Shown here: positions 43,631-56,788 of the stretch, piece by piece | Position numbering within the stretch: position 1 is the stretch's first letter | Layout of the letters: each line of letters starts with the position of its first letter | Source of the DNA: Chrysoporthe austroafricana | Lineage: Eukaryota > Ascomycota > Sordariomycetes > Diaporthales > Cryphonectriaceae | Length of the DNA: 64,000 nucleotides | Assembly: GCA_001051155.2 (NCBI GenBank) | Contig: JYIP02000002.1 | Coordinates: 3,169,583-3,233,582 of the forward strand | Direction of reading: 5' to 3' | Made by a program: the position numbers and the translations under genes | The notes under the pieces: generated by a model | The model's input: only the letters and a program-made list of their open reading frames with translations | Told to the model about the DNA's origin: nothing | Databases searched by the model: none

Positions 43631-46600
43631 ATGTCCTTCCTCTTCAAGGCCCTTGACACCTCGACCTCTCTCCGGCCGAAGGCCTCCGTCCACAATAATC
43701 CAGACCATATGGCATCCTCTCCCTCCCCTGGCATCCGGACGCCTGCTGAGGCTGGTACGTGATGAGCTTTGCTTGATCGTCAAACCCGTCCTCAAGTCGC
43801 TTTGTGGTGCGCTCTGGCAATGCCCAGGCTACGAACCCAATAGCTACTAGGTGCATCGCAGAGCTGGTAGGTATAGGGATGCTAATTTATGTGTTACCAC
43901 AGTTGCTCGGGTCGCATACCAGGCTAGTGATGTGATTGTTAGCGTACAGCCCTCTCTGGCCGTTGACTCCGAGTTCTCGAGCCATCTGAAGAGATACCAT
44001 GGCAGAAAGGAGAGAAGTCTGGTCGCGAAAAACGTTGAGTCCGTACCGGAGGTGCGCCATCCACCCGCCCCCCCCTTCCTTTCAAAGATTCTTCACTTTG
44101 CTAGGCCTCGATTTTCTAATTTGACCTGGTCGCAGCTCCTCTCCATAAGACACAATGCCGACCCATTGTTGTCTGTCTTCGAGCCTGCCCGAAATGGCCT
44201 CCTGGTCTCCGTCACCACCTCCTCCAGGATATTACTTCCCTCAGTTGGCCACCTCTATAAGCTAGCCAACTACCCGGTCGTCATCCACGTTGCTCTCCAC
44301 CCTGACCAGTTCCCAGACTACTCCGCCATAACCTCGATCAGGAACTCGGGATGGTCATTCTTACAATCCGAATCCGTCCAGGAGGCACAAGATATGGCCC
44401 TGACCGCGCACGCGCTGGCAATCCGGTCAGGAAAGGGTGTCATACATTTCTTCAGCTCTGCTGCTTGCAAAGATGATAGGCCCGTTGACTACGAGGTGCC
44501 AAGTACCCTGCGTGAGGTGCTGAACTTGGACCTCGTGCGGCGGCTGCAAAACTCGAATATTTCAGAGTCTGGCATCTATGCTGATGGCGGAAGGGTGGCG
44601 CGGGCTGAGGACCTGATCGATCTGGGTCCCGAGGCGACGTCGCCCAAGTCCCCCAAGCTAAATGGCTTGCATGCGGCCGAGGTCGACGACAAAGTCTCTT
44701 CGCAGGCGTCCGAGAAATCGAGCCAGCAGAGTGTCACTAGTAGTCCTCCTAGCGTGTCTTCTGCGACGACGATCGAGGCCCAACCTCCGGCTGTTACTTC
44801 CGAGCATATCTACAACTATGTCAACTTGATTTGGGCGCAGATCAAGAAGCTCTCGGGGCGGGAATACCACGTTTTTGAGTACTCAGGTTCTGCGACCGCC
44901 GAGGCTTGCCTCTTCATCTTTGGATCCGATGCAGGCCTATTTGGCGACGCGATCGACCAGGCACCCCCTACAGAGAGCTTTGCGAACTGCGCCATCCTCA
45001 CACCACGGCTGTATAGGCCGTGGCTGGGCGTCAAGCTGATCGATATTCTGCCAAGAACGATAAAAAAGGTTGCGGTCTTGGAGCAAGTCTCGAAGAAGAC
45101 AACCAAGTGGGGGCCATTGCTGATTGATGTCCTGACGTCTCTGAAGAGTGGCATGGGAGGCGTGGAGACCATTGTGGGTTATCAGCTTGGATATCTCACT
45201 CATGAGACGGCCACGCAAGCTCTGCGTGGCATCTACCAGAACTTGGTCTCAGATAAGCCCATTCAGAATCTCGAAGTTGGTTCCCGACAAGGCCCGGAGG
45301 AAACCTCCGAGTACGAGCTTCAGGCGCCCAAGCTCGAGACCGCCTACACTAAGATTCTGGATCAGCTCTTCGGATCAAGAGTCTTCCTAGCGAACTCACT
45401 GCAATCCGATAACGCCGGGGTTTCCGCCACGATCTCTGCAAGCCCCGAGTACGGTTTTGGTTCTCTGTTGGCACGCAAGGAGAGGAGGCGGAAGTTTATT
45501 GCTGATGTGAAGGAGACTGCCGTTTCGGGTATTTTCCTGACCGAGAACCCCAAGCGAGCACTTGCGCAATGGTCCTCGCAGGCGGAAAACGCGGCCAAGA
45601 TCGAACAGGCCGCGGAGGACGTCATCTCTGCACTCGAGACGGACAACTCCTCCACATCCCGCAAGATCCTCACCGAAAAGGCCTTCTTCCGCAAGGAGTC
45701 TTTGTGGCTAGTTGGCTCAGATGCCTGGTCATACGATCTCGGCAATTCTGGTGTCCATCACGTCTTGGCTTCTGGTGAAAACGTCAACATGCTCATCATC
45801 GACTCGACACCATATTCTGAACGGGCAGCAGCTGATGCTGCACGGAGGAAGAAGGACATCGGTCTGTATGCCATGAACTTCGGCAATGCCTTTGTCGCAT
45901 CCGTAGCTGTGTACAGCTCATACACGCAGGTGTTGCAGGCGATGGACGAGGCCGACAAGTTTGACGGACCGTCGATTGTTTTGGCGTACCTGCCGTACAA
46001 TGGTGAGCACGACTCTCCTCTGACAGTTCTTCAGGAGACGAAGCAAGCAGTCGATATCGGCTACTGGCCTCTGTACCGCTGGAACCCGAGCAATGAGAAA
46101 AAGGGCGAGCCAGCCTTTTCTCTGGATTCGGAGCGAATCAAGAAGGAGTTGAAGCAGTTCTTGGACAGGGACAACCACATGACCCAGCTCATGGCAAAGG
46201 AGCCTAAATACGCTCCAGTCTTGTCAGAAGACTACGGTACCGAAATTCGCAAACAACAGAAGCGGAAGGCCAAGGATGCATACGCTCAGCTCTTAGAAGG
46301 CCTCCAAGGTGCGCCTCTCATGATCCTATTCGCCTCGGATGGCGGCAATGCTCAGTCACTCGCAAAGCGTCTCGGCAACCGAGGCAAGGCGAGAGGGCTG
46401 AAGACGTCTGTCATAGCAATGGAGGACTACCCAGTAGAGGATCTCTCAACCGAGGAGAACATTGTCTTCATCACTTCTACTGCTGGTCAAGGAGAATTCC
46501 CGCAGAACGGACACGCGTTCTGGAACGCCATCAAGGATAGCACCGAACTCGATCTGGCTACAGTGAACTATTCAGTCTTTGCCCTCGGTGACAGCCATTA

Positions 46601-48616
46601 CTGGCCGAGGAAGGAGGACAAAATTTACTACAACAAGCCTGGCAAGGATCTCGACAGGAAACTTGCTGACTTTGGTGGTAAACGTTTGGCTGAGATTGGC
46701 CTCGGTGATGACCAGGACCCGGATGGCTACCAGACCGGCTACACTGAGTGGGAGCCAAAGGTCTGGCAAGCTCTTGGCGTGGCGAATGTCGAGGGTCTTC
46801 CCGAGGAACCTCCGCCATTGACTAACGAGGATATTAAGATTGCGTCCAACTACCTCCGTGGCACGATCGTGGAAGGACTCAATGACACTACTACCGGAGC
46901 CATCTCAGCTGCGGATCAGCAGCTGACTAAGTTCCACGGCACCTACATGCAGGATGATAGAGATGTCCGGGACGAGAGGAAGGCACAAGGCTTGGAGCCG
47001 GCATATTCTTTCATGATTCGTTGTCGGTTACCGAGTGGTGTCTCCACGCCACAGCAGTGGATCCAGATGGACGATATCAGCAATCAGCTCGGAAACGAAA
47101 CCATGAAGTTGACGACACGGCAGACTTTCCAGTTCCACGGCGTCGTGAAGGGCAAGCTCAAGCCCGCAATGCAAGCCATCAACCGAGCCCTCATGACGAC
47201 CATCGCCGCCTGCGGTGATGTGAACCGGAACGTCATGTGCAGCTCCTTGCCTACACAATCGAAGTTCCACCGCGAGGTGCACGAGTGCTCGAAGCGAATC
47301 AGTGACCACCTTTTGCCCTCGACGACCGCCTACCACGAGATCTGGTTGACGGATGACGACAACAAGAAGACGCAGATTGCTGGTGACGCCGTGCAAGACT
47401 TTGAGCCCCTGTATGGTCCAACTTACCTGCCCCGAAAATTCAAGATCACTATCGCCGTTCCTCCTCACAACGACACCGACGTCTACGCCCACGACATTGG
47501 ATTGATTGCCATCAAGGGCGATGACGGGCACCTTCTCGGCTTCAACTTGATGGCCGGTGGTGGTATGGGTACGACGCACAACAACAAGAAGACCTACCCA
47601 CAGACTGGCCGCATGCTGGGCTTCGTCAGCCGTGCGGAAGTGCACATTGCCTGCGAGAAGGTCATGCTGGTGCAGCGAGACCACGGTGACCGTACAAACC
47701 GCAAGCACGCTCGGCTCAAGTACACGATCGACGACATGGGCGTAGACGTATTCAAGTCCAAGGTCGAGGAGCTGTGGGGTCAGAAATTCGATAAGCCTAA
47801 GCCGTTCAAGTTCGAGTCCAACGTCGACACTTTCGGATGGCAGCGCGACGAGCTTGGTATGAATCACTTCACCCTGTTCATCGAGAACGGTCGTATCGAA
47901 GATACCCCCAACTTCCAGATGAAGACGGGCATGCGAGAGATCGCCAAGGTGCACAAAGGAGAGTTCCGCCTGACGGGTAACCAGCACGTTATCCTGAGCA
48001 ATGTTGCCGATGAGGACCTTGACAACATGAAGGCCCTGCTGAAGAAGTACAAGCTCGACAACATCAAGTTCTCGGGCCTGCGTCTCAGCTCCTCTGCCTG
48101 CGTTGCATTCCCGACCTGCGGCCTCGCCATGGCGGAGTCAGAGCGGTACCTTCCCGTATTGATATCCAAGCTTGAGGATTGCCTTGAAGAGAACGGCCTG
48201 CGACAGGACTCCATCGTCATGCGCATGACAGGCTGCCCCAACGGCTGCGCGCGACCTTGGCTGGCTGAAGTGGCATTCGTCGGAAAGGCCTACGGCGCAT
48301 ACAACATGTACCTGGGCGGTGGGTACCACGGCCAGCGGCTGAACAAGCTGTACCGGTCTAGCATCAAAGAGGAGGAGATCTTGAGTATCATGAAGCCCCT
48401 CCTGAAGCAGTATGCCCTGGAGAGACAGGAGGGCGAGAGGTTTGGAGACTTCTGTATCAGAACCGGCTACATTAAGGCGACGACCGACGGAACGAACTTC
48501 CATGCTGATGTGAGTACACACATCTACTCAATCCGTCTTCCTACTCCACATCAAATGCCGAACGGAATGCTGACTGCGTGCAACAGGTTGCTGAGGAAGA
48601 TGCCGAGGAGGAGTAA
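43631..48616 (+). CDS. MET5: Sulfite reductase (NADPH) hemoprotein beta subunit
   Basis: Three exons (43631-43754, 43903-48509, 48587-48616) give 1586 residues, the usual fungal size. With the flavoprotein alpha subunit it reduces sulfite to sulfide for cysteine and methionine synthesis. Order of domains: an N-terminal pyruvate:ferredoxin-oxidoreductase-like region (VARVAYQASDVIV onward), a flavodoxin-like domain (MILFASDGGNAQSLAKRL to FITSTAGQGEFPQNG, about residues 845-990), then the sulfite reductase repeats. The 4Fe4S/siroheme ligands are ACVAFPTCG and MTGCPNGCARPW near residues 1438-1490. Intron 2 (77 bases) leads to a final acidic VAEEDAEEE. The start at 43631 has A at -3; ATGs at 43511 and 43709 are alternatives. 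Confidence 0.95.
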
Positions 48617-49420
48617 GGTTTAGGTCTCGAAGAAAAAGCTGCTTGCAACGCACGAGCGGTTGGTTCATTTAACGCGAAGGTGTTGTTTCGGGCAAATAAA
48701 ATTGAGAAAGGAAAAGGAAACCGTGATTCCCACTATGTTGGTCCGCATCTCTGGCGTTTTGCTGGACCAGTATTTTTGTTCCTCTGGTTTTTATTTTGTT
48801 ACAAAAAATGTATATATGGCGCGCAGAAATGGATCGCTTCCTGGCATTTCCTTGTCTGCAGACTATCGAATCACTCATTCAAACACGGCCAATAAGATTC
48901 TAAGTGGGTAGCAGCAATGGTGACAACCGAAGTTGAGTATTTCTGTCAGGTCTTCACCTCAGAAAATGTACCAAAGAATTGGGAAAGCTTGTGCTCATAA
49001 TAGACATTTTAGAAGCACTGAAGGATAGACGCCGCTTGAACATAGATAGCAATCGACGATAATACTTGGTCCAGTAGGAATCGAGCGCAAAGAATCGACA
49101 TCAATTAGTACACATGATTCTATCTGGGTGCGAGATCCCTATGCCATCACAACCCTTGTGCATCGAAGTCGTTCGTTCCCAGAGGTGTTTCCCATAGCCT
49201 TCGTGTTTCCGTTCGTTTTCCTTGATGTAACAGAGCCCCTTTCCTGACAATCATAACATTCATCACGCCTTCGACCCAATCCAACCCTGACCCATCCAAA
49301 TGCACAAAGTGTATGCCGTCCCATCGGCACACTCCCGGTATCATAAAAGTGTTTTGAGGAAAAGACCTGTCCTTGGACAGGCCAGAAGAAGAAAATGCAG
49401 CGTATCTTGGCCTCAACCCT
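48617..49420. other. Convergent intergenic region
   Basis: 804 bases between the sulfite reductase and chitin synthase stop codons. AT-rich near 48690-48830, consistent with transcript ends. No gene seen. Confidence 0.5.
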
Positions 49421-52400
49421 TTATCGCCTGACACTGCTCCCAACGCTGCTGAGCGTTTCAGAAATTCGACTGCCAACACCACCCAACCACTTCGGGATCT
49501 TCAAGCTAAGACGGACGCGACCCTCGACGATCATGTTGATCATGTTAATGATGGCAAAGATGCTTGAGCCGAGGGCACGGAAGGCTGCCAAGACAGCAAC
49601 ACTCCAGAGGATGAACGCGAGGTAGATGTTGTTGCCGACGTCTCCGGTGCCATAGATCTCACTAATCGCCATGGCCAGAACGCCGTTGGCGATCATCCAG
49701 GTGCTAGCCATCCACGTCCTCACAGACTTGTAATAGTCCTCCTGTAGCTGATTCTCGGATGTAGGCGAGCTGGGGACCTCGACACGGTCGCGTAAGTTAC
49801 GCAGAGCCTCGTCATACCCGGAGTCAATGTCGAGCTGTTCGGAAGGCATATCGAGCTCAACGGTGGATCCCTTGCCCACGGCACCTCCCAGATCGGTCTT
49901 CATGACATTGTCTCCTTTCGTTCCCCAAGTGACATCGTGCGTATTGCAGAATGCGTAAACTTGTAGCGTGCAAATGTATGATGGCAGCATGATGAAGTAC
50001 TGCAGAAGGGAGGTGAACATGTGCCATGGCTCGAAGTACAGAAACGACATGAAGAAGTAGAGGCCGAATGTTGAAAGTACCGAGAGGATCATATTAGTCA
50101 TGATCGAATTGTCGAAATCAATGCCGTTGCTCTTGCGTATCTCATAGACAACGATATAGACGCTTGCGAACATCGTGTAAATCATGATGATCGCGTAGGT
50201 GATCATAGATCCCAGATACAGTTTTCTGGCACCCTGAGGTCGGTTGCCTAGCGATATGATGAATTGGGTGCAAATGAGGAGCACCAGCGTGTACTTGAGG
50301 AGGTAGAAGATGTATTTGGCCAGATTGTGTGGGAAAGGGTCCACTGTGGGATCAGCAATGCCGCCGGCCACGAAGTAGAACGTCAGAAAGAAATTGGCGA
50401 GTGAGAAATATGTGAAGAGGAGCTGGATGAACTGGTAGAACGATTCGATGAGCAGCAGCGCCTTGCGTGCAACGGTATGGTCTGTTGCCAAAAGTTGTTT
50501 GAAGTGTACCAGCGAGTACACTGCTGCGAAAAATGCACCATTCAACCATCTGCGACGCTGCGAGACGAACTCTGGTACAGTATCTGCCAACTCTGTTAGA
50601 TTCAAGTCTCACACATATAGCCAGCTAGGGAGTGATAATAGAACTCACCAGGCACATCAGTTTCACCAGTGCAGTTCTTCACGTATTTTAAGACCCAACT
50701 CTCGTTCCGTTTGGCCACCAATTCCCAGCAAAGAATTCGATCTTCGGCTAAATACATGTTTGCAGTAAAGACATCGGCATATTGTCCATGTAGGACCTCT
50801 CCCTTGAAGTACTGGCTGAGAGGTCCGTGGCCAGTCTCATCGTTGAGCAGCGCATGATACCGATATGCACTGAGAGCGCCCGGCAAGACGGTGATGTATC
50901 CAAAAACACTCTCCAGAGGCTTGTCCAAGATGTTGGACATCTTGTATTCGAAGTTTTGCGAGGCCACGAGGGGATTCAAGAGACTGGATCCCCACTTGCC
51001 CTTCATCGCTTTGATCTCGCCGCAAGCTCCAGCAACGTTGGAATCGGTATCGAAGGCCTTCCAAAGATGATACAGAGAGTTGCTGCCGGGCTTAGTGCCA
51101 ACATCAAGAAGGATACACACGTTCGGGTTCAAGGCCTTTCCGAAGGCATTGAAGCACCAACGATGCGAGTTCAGCTTCTTTTGGTTCTTCTCCTTGAGAC
51201 AGAAGATCATCTGACAGGGAACGATGCCCTTCTCCGCCCCCTTGAACTTCAGGTCTGAGTCGAGAGAAACTTGGGTGGTGTACTCGTACACGTGTGCCTG
51301 GACGGCCCTCTGGTTCACGTAGTTCTTGGCGATGCCGTGTTGGTAGACGCCCATGGCGGATAAGGCATCGAGCGTCCGAGGGTGAATCCTTTCGCGTCCA
51401 TCGGAAATAATACAGACGACAATCTTTTGCCAGCCGTGCTCACCCCAGGTCCTCGACTTGCTGCGACTGCAGAAATGTGCGATGTTCTTCATGACCGCGT
51501 GCATCGTTCTCGTGAAGCCGATCTCATCCTCGTTGTACATGGTGACACAGATGAACAGCTCGGTCTCTCGTGCAGTCCTTCCGATGTTCTGGCGGAGCTT
51601 GTATCCCTTGTCGACAAAGTCGTCTGGGTCGCAGGTGACGGCCGTATACCGCATATGCGTGAACTCCACCTCATCTCTCCTCGGCAAGAAGCTGTAAAGA
51701 ATGGTGGGGATCTTGCATTCCAGCACAAGCTCACCATTGATGAGCTGGACTTCCTTCCTGCTCATCTGCGGTGCCCGCGCGCCTCTCCGCTCTTGTCGAC
51801 CCTCAGGGGCTGGGCCGTAGTGCGCATACTTCTCAGAAAACGGTGTCTCGAGCTCATCGTCGTTCAGTGTCTCTTGGGACTGAGACAAATAAGACTCGCG
51901 CCTCATCTTCTCGGCGAAGCCAGGAGATTCAGGACCGCTGTTAAAGAAGTCCTGATCAACCTCAGTACCAAGTGGGATGGAAACCGTCGCGTCGTCTGCG
52001 AAAGACGTTGGCCGAGCCGAATCAGAGAACAGCGGCTTAGGAGGAAGGGGACGCCTAGGGCTGCCTCCATATCTGGATGACGGGCTTCCAGGGCGGGGGC
52101 TGCCATTAAGATCAGCCGGCTCGTATGTAGGGGAGACTGGTGACATCCTGTGGTAGTTGGACCCCCGCGTAGGGCTGTAAGATCCCTGATGGGCGTCGTC
52201 ATCGGTGCGTCGAAATGGCACGTAAGTAGAGTCCGGTGGTGGCATGCTGGGCGGATCAACAATCGAGGCGTGACGAGAGTGCGTAGAAAAGACCGAAGGC
52301 TGGTAAGAACCTCGTGTGTGGTGGCTACTAGAAACATATGTGGGTGAGCTTCTGCTATAGGTTGCTGGTAAAGGTCGCGGAAGGGCAGGAGGCTCGCTGT

Positions 52401-52944
52401 TGGGCTTCCTCAGCGATTCTCTGCGAGGGGAGATCCCCTCTGGAAGGGTCGGCAGTGTCGATACGATCTCTGCCTCCAAAGGGTGGGCAGGATTGGCCTT
52501 CTTCTGCAGTCTGACAGTCGAGGTCCTCACGGGTGGCTCGCTCCCTCCGCCGCTCCCAGCGGCAGAGACTGGCTTGCGCCGCGGTGGTGACTCCACGACG
52601 CGGATGTCAGGTGCAAATCTGACAGTGGGGCCGGCAGTTTTCTTGGAGGAACCGGGGCTGATAGCCTCCTCCTGCTTCTTGAGGGAGGCGAGATGCTCTG
52701 GAGTACAACTGCTGGCTTGGGCAGAGCTCTCGACCCCGGCTGCTAGTAAAGAAAGAGGGGCTGGACGAAGGAGCTGTTGCGATACATACGGCCGACCTGG
52801 TGACATATCCTCCTCCATTGACGTTAGCAATCTCACAGCGGCTGCGGTATTACCCTGACCGAGAGGGAGGTCGTCCTGATCGTCGTCGCCGTAATAAGGG
52901 CGACCGTAGTCTGGCGGTCGGGACGGGGTGGTCGGACGGTCCAT
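49421..52944 (-). CDS. Class I chitin synthase
   Basis: Two exons (50649-52944, 49421-50583) with a 65-base intron give 1152 residues. It is a family 2 glycosyltransferase that polymerises N-acetylglucosamine at the plasma membrane. A long Pro/Ser-rich N-terminus starts [20 protein letters not shown]. The class I-type line [18 protein letters not shown] and [17 protein letters not shown] follow. Catalytic motifs are [10 protein letters not shown] (near residue 733) and QRRRWLNGA (residues 774-782), the latter just past the intron. Several membrane segments and a short C-terminal tail come next. The sequence is closest to the N. crassa chs-3 / A. nidulans chsC type as I remember it. The N-terminal tail of about 375 residues seems long, so a later start cannot be excluded. 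Confidence 0.93.
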
Positions 52945-54793
52945 GTTGGCCTGTTGTTGGAGCTGAGGTCTGGCTCTGGAATGTCTGGCGGATGAAAGAA
53001 AGGTTTCCGAGGTTACGAGGCTGGACCACGACCTAGCTGGGTATTTGCAACGTAAGCAAGCAAGATGGACGAACGAGTGTAGCTCTGCTTGGTGTTGCTG
53101 CTTGACGTGATGGGTTCCTGGTAATAATTGAGAGGTTGGTAGTGAAGCTCCCAATTGGCCCGGCCTACCACAATGGAGGGAAAGGGTGTACGGGCATTCC
53201 AGATCGAGATCAGGAACGGATCAGCACCAGGAACAGGAACGACGATAACAAGGACGACGGCGGCAGCGCATAGACTGTGCCTGTGCCTGTGAAAGATGCA
53301 GGGTCGAAGACGGACCCAAGTGGGATACCATACTAGTAGTGCTTCGATGTGCAGCGCTGGCGCAGCGAGGGCCGTCGAGGAGTCCGTGTTTAGGGCGGTA
53401 CGGGTATCCACAGCAACGCGCCGATAAGATAAGACTTTTCGGTGGCTGGAATGACGCAGCCCAGCCCACCTCAATCCATCTCCCGAACACCTCCGCCGCC
53501 TACCTCCAATGATCGCCTCTGTCACAGTGGGTCCTCCCTCAGCCGACGGCCTTATACTATGGGGCCTGCAGGCGCTTCATCCACCCTGTGCGCCCAAATT
53601 GGAAAATGGGAGGCTGGAGGGACATCAACAACTCCCCGGAGGATCCAATCGTCCACACAGCACAGCGTGAGCGCCGCGCGGACACGCCATAGGTCACACG
53701 AGACTTCAGCACGCGCTCTATCCCGTACTCGAGATTTATATCACCGCCCTCCCCACTGCCACATGTTGAATTGCTCTGTGTGCAGGTCTCGGGCAGTATC
53801 ATGGGGGTTGGGCTTGGGTGCAGTTGTCACCAGTAGGACGGGCTCTGCAGAGGCAGGCACCCGCAATCAGGCGACTTGTCCGCGCCTTATGAGCCTGAGA
53901 TAAAGTAGGAGAAACCAATCCCTGTTACTTCCGAGACATTGGTCCGATCGCTTACTCCGTCCGTGTACGCAGCCGTGCTGTCTTCAAATCAGAAATGGCT
54001 GCGGCCTGGCCTCGACCTGCATTTGTGGCGTGGACTCGGCACAGGTCGCCCGCCTCCCCTCGTAAGAAAGCCTGTCGGTGCACGGACGAGTTGTGGAGAT
54101 GGGGTCACTGGAGTTGACATGGCTACAGGACAGTTGAGAGTCCACAATGCTCTGAACAGTCGCTCAATGCTAGCTACAACTCAGACGGTGTCTTGTGTGT
54201 CATCAAGCCATTATAGAAATCACATCCATGCGGCAGAGACATGGCATAATAAGCAGGTCATCCACGCCCCTAGGCTCGCCCTGGCTCCCAGCAGTTCAAT
54301 CCACCCTTTCTGTACATTATAGCCGCATCCTCTGCCTTTTGACCAGAGTTGCTCCGCCCAAGCAGGAATCAGAAGTAGAGGGCTCATGATGTTTCAACGG
54401 GGGGCGGAAGGACGAGGAGAGCCAAGTTCGCGAGCCCGACCGCGCAGTATAGAATAGATGATCATCTCGATGCCGCCCGTGATGCTGCATTAAGTCCAAA
54501 GCCTATTACCTTCCATTAGACCAGGCTGCGGGCTCTTAAGCTAGTCAGAGTTCCAGACACTTAATAATTCTCGCACAACAGCTGCTCACATTGTCTAGCG
54601 GTTGGTCAGGAAGCCCAGAAGCGGAGGTAGACAGAAAGGCGCCATAGGCTTCCTCCTGGGTTATGAGTTCGAAAACCCTTATAGTGTCGGGAAGCACTCA
54701 AAGTAACGAGGTATAAGATGGCGGTCTGCAAATGCCTTGAGCCGTTGGAATGTGATTATTTTGAGACCTGCCAGGGGACAGTGATTCGCTTGA
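52945..54793. other. 1.85 kb upstream region of the chitin synthase gene
   Basis: No supported gene. Near 54590-54680 there is a sequence with some resemblance to a tRNA D-arm and T-loop, but it does not fold properly (see rejected items). Confidence 0.45.
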
Positions 54794-56788
54794 TTAGACA
54801 GCCCAGATCTCATTCCACCTCCTAGAATCTGTCCTCAATGGACCATCAAGGCGGCCAAATCTCGCAGGCATCTCGGAGTTGGCCTCAGGCAGACACATCC
54901 ACTCCTGCACGGCATCAGGCACTTCCTCCTTGATATGACTGATACAAATCAAGGCCTGCTGGTCTGACAATCCAGTCACCTTGACCTTGCCTGCTTTGGC
55001 CTGCTCGCTATCAACCACCACAGCATTCATGGCGGTGTTTGAGCCCTCGCGGCTGATGACTTCCACTGTGCTCGGTGCATAGGTCTTCGCCTCGCCTTCA
55101 GCGAGGAAAAGCATGCACTTATCCCTGACACTCTCGTCCATGCCGCTGAAGGCCTCGTCGAGAACCACGACGTCCGGGTTCTTGATCATGGATCGGATAA
55201 ACAACAAAACCCGCTGTGCACTGAAGGAGAGCTCGCCGAAGATGTAACTGCTCGCCCAGGATAAGTCGGATGACACCTCGCTGTTGTGTGATGGATTCAA
55301 CTCTGGTTCAAACCAATGCAGACACGCTTCAACCTTGGCGCGGGCCTCGTCGCTCAGTTTGGGCTTCAGCAAGAACGTGTCGGCCCAGGCATTCTCAATG
55401 ACCTGTCGAATTGTCAAGCCTCGGGGCATGTGCTGGTGTACCTCCGGGCTGGAGTGGCCAATGCGAGACTGGATATCCCAGAAAGTGAGTGGCAGCTGTC
55501 CAGAACCGGGCTCTGGCAACCGACTGCGGCCGAATAGCTTGATCGGCAAAGAGTATGTTTGAGGATGGTCTGAGCAGAGCAGCGACACGATGGTCGTCTT
55601 TCCCGAGCCATTGGCCCCGAAGACTCCCCACCGCTCTCCTCTCCTCACCGTCCACGATAGTCCTTTGACAGACTGTCCGTTCTTCTCTTCTGTCCAGTTG
55701 CCAAGGGCAACCTTGCTGCCATATTTCACCTGGCAGCCCTCCATCTCGACCAGTGGCTCTCCCAGCGACTTAGATTTCTCCTCGTGCTCTGACGTGGGCA
55801 CAGCCGCACTAATAAATGACTCCCCTTCTTCGCCTAGGCCGGCTCCTCTGATCCCACCCTCCGTCAAGACTCTCCCCATCTCCCTTAAAGCTCTCACGGG
55901 CATCTGTTCATCTTCCATCAAGCCGCCTTTCCTCACACCACGCAAATACTTTCTCAACCCCTCAATAACAATGTCTCTCTCCCCCATCACCCCGACCTGG
56001 CAATCACTCCGCAGATACACCAGATGCGTGACCCACTCCGGGAGCGGGTCCTGAGGCCTCGCGCTGAGCACTAGCCTCGGCGCGGCCTTCTCAGCCATGC
56101 CTCGCAGCAGCGGGCTCAGAGATGCCACGGTGGGCGGATCGAGCCCCATGAAGGGCTCATCGAGGAGGAGCACCTCGGGGCTCGTCAGCAGGGCCCGCGC
56201 GATGCGAGCACGACGGCCTTGTCCGTTGGAGAGGAAGGCCACCGGGAGATCGAGTAAGGGCTGCAGCCTCAGGTCTGTCACTACGCGGTCCATCAAGTCT
56301 GAGCTGATGCTGTCGTCCTCGCCGGGGAGGGAGAACGGGTTCAGCTGGGTATTGCCGAGGAGGAAGTCTCGCAGAGAGAAGTCCGTGCTCTCACGCCGGG
56401 ACTCATATCTTGCGGACAGGTATGCGGACGTCGCCGGCCCGAATCCGCCGCCGGAGCGCTCAGCGTCGAAGCCTACATACTGAATCGCCTTGTTGGCGGC
56501 CTTGAGACGGTGCGGGACGTCGTCGGTGGCCAGGTAAGGGTATGTCCGTGCTGTAGGTGGGATGCAGAGGTGCTGGCCCCTCAAGACTTGAAGAAAGGTG
56601 GTCTTTCCTGAGAGGGACGGCCCGACCACACACCAGCGGTCCCTAGACTTAGTGTCTGACGGGAGCTCGAAGGTGAGATCTGAGAAGAAGGGCGGGTTGG
56701 GGTGCGCTACCTGTGCGGAGGGGTGGTGACGGTAGAACGTGCCATTGCTGATGCGCAATATTGGCGGCCGCACTGGAATTGGTTTCAT
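54794..56788 (-). CDS. Twin ATP-binding-cassette ATPase without membrane domain (YDR061W-like)
   Basis: Single exon of 664 residues with two ABC cassettes and no transmembrane segments, so probably soluble. Cassette 1 has Walker A GPSLSGKTT, signature LSNGQGRR and Walker B VLLLDEPF. Cassette 2 has GANGSGKTT, a degenerate signature LSFSAQRV and VVVLDEAF. The arrangement matches the yeast YDR061W group, related to PhrA/ModF-type double ATPases, whose function is not established. An ABCF translation factor is less likely because the linker and signature do not fit. It diverges from ump1 with 397 bases between starts. Confidence 0.85.
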   Translation of the reverse strand: MKPIPVRPPILRISNGTFYRHHPSAQVAHPNPPFFSDLTFELPSDTKSRDRWCVVGPSLSGKTTFLQVLRGQHLCIPPTARTYPYLATDDVPHRLKAANKAIQYVGFDAERSGGGFGPATSAYLSARYESRRESTDFSLRDFLLGNTQLNPFSLPGEDDSISSDLMDRVVTDLRLQPLLDLPVAFLSNGQGRRARIARALLTSPEVLLLDEPFMGLDPPTVASLSPLLRGMAEKAAPRLVLSARPQDPLPEWVTHLVYLRSDCQVGVMGERDIVIEGLRKYLRGVRKGGLMEDEQMPVRALREMGRVLTEGGIRGAGLGEEGESFISAAVPTSEHEEKSKSLGEPLVEMEGCQVKYGSKVALGNWTEEKNGQSVKGLSWTVRRGERWGVFGANGSGKTTIVSLLCSDHPQTYSLPIKLFGRSRLPEPGSGQLPLTFWDIQSRIGHSSPEVHQHMPRGLTIRQVIENAWADTFLLKPKLSDEARAKVEACLHWFEPELNPSHNSEVSSDLSWASSYIFGELSFSAQRVLLFIRSMIKNPDVVVLDEAFSGMDESVRDKCMLFLAEGEAKTYAPSTVEVISREGSNTAMNAVVVDSEQAKAGKVKVTGLSDQQALICISHIKEEVPDAVQEWMCLPEANSEMPARFGRLDGPLRTDSRRWNEIWAV

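Noticed and set aside
47028..47987. Minus-strand frame of 319 codons
   Set aside because: Shadow of the sulfite reductase coding sequence on the opposite strand.
52150..52858. Plus-strand frames across the chitin synthase N-terminus
   Set aside because: Antisense shadows of a low-complexity GC-rich coding region.
54589..54682. tRNA-like sequence with tctagcggttgg and gagttcgaaa
   Set aside because: It resembles a D-arm/A box and a T-loop, but the sequence around ttcgaaa does not pair into a 5-base T-stem and I could not find an acceptor stem. At best a tRNA relic.
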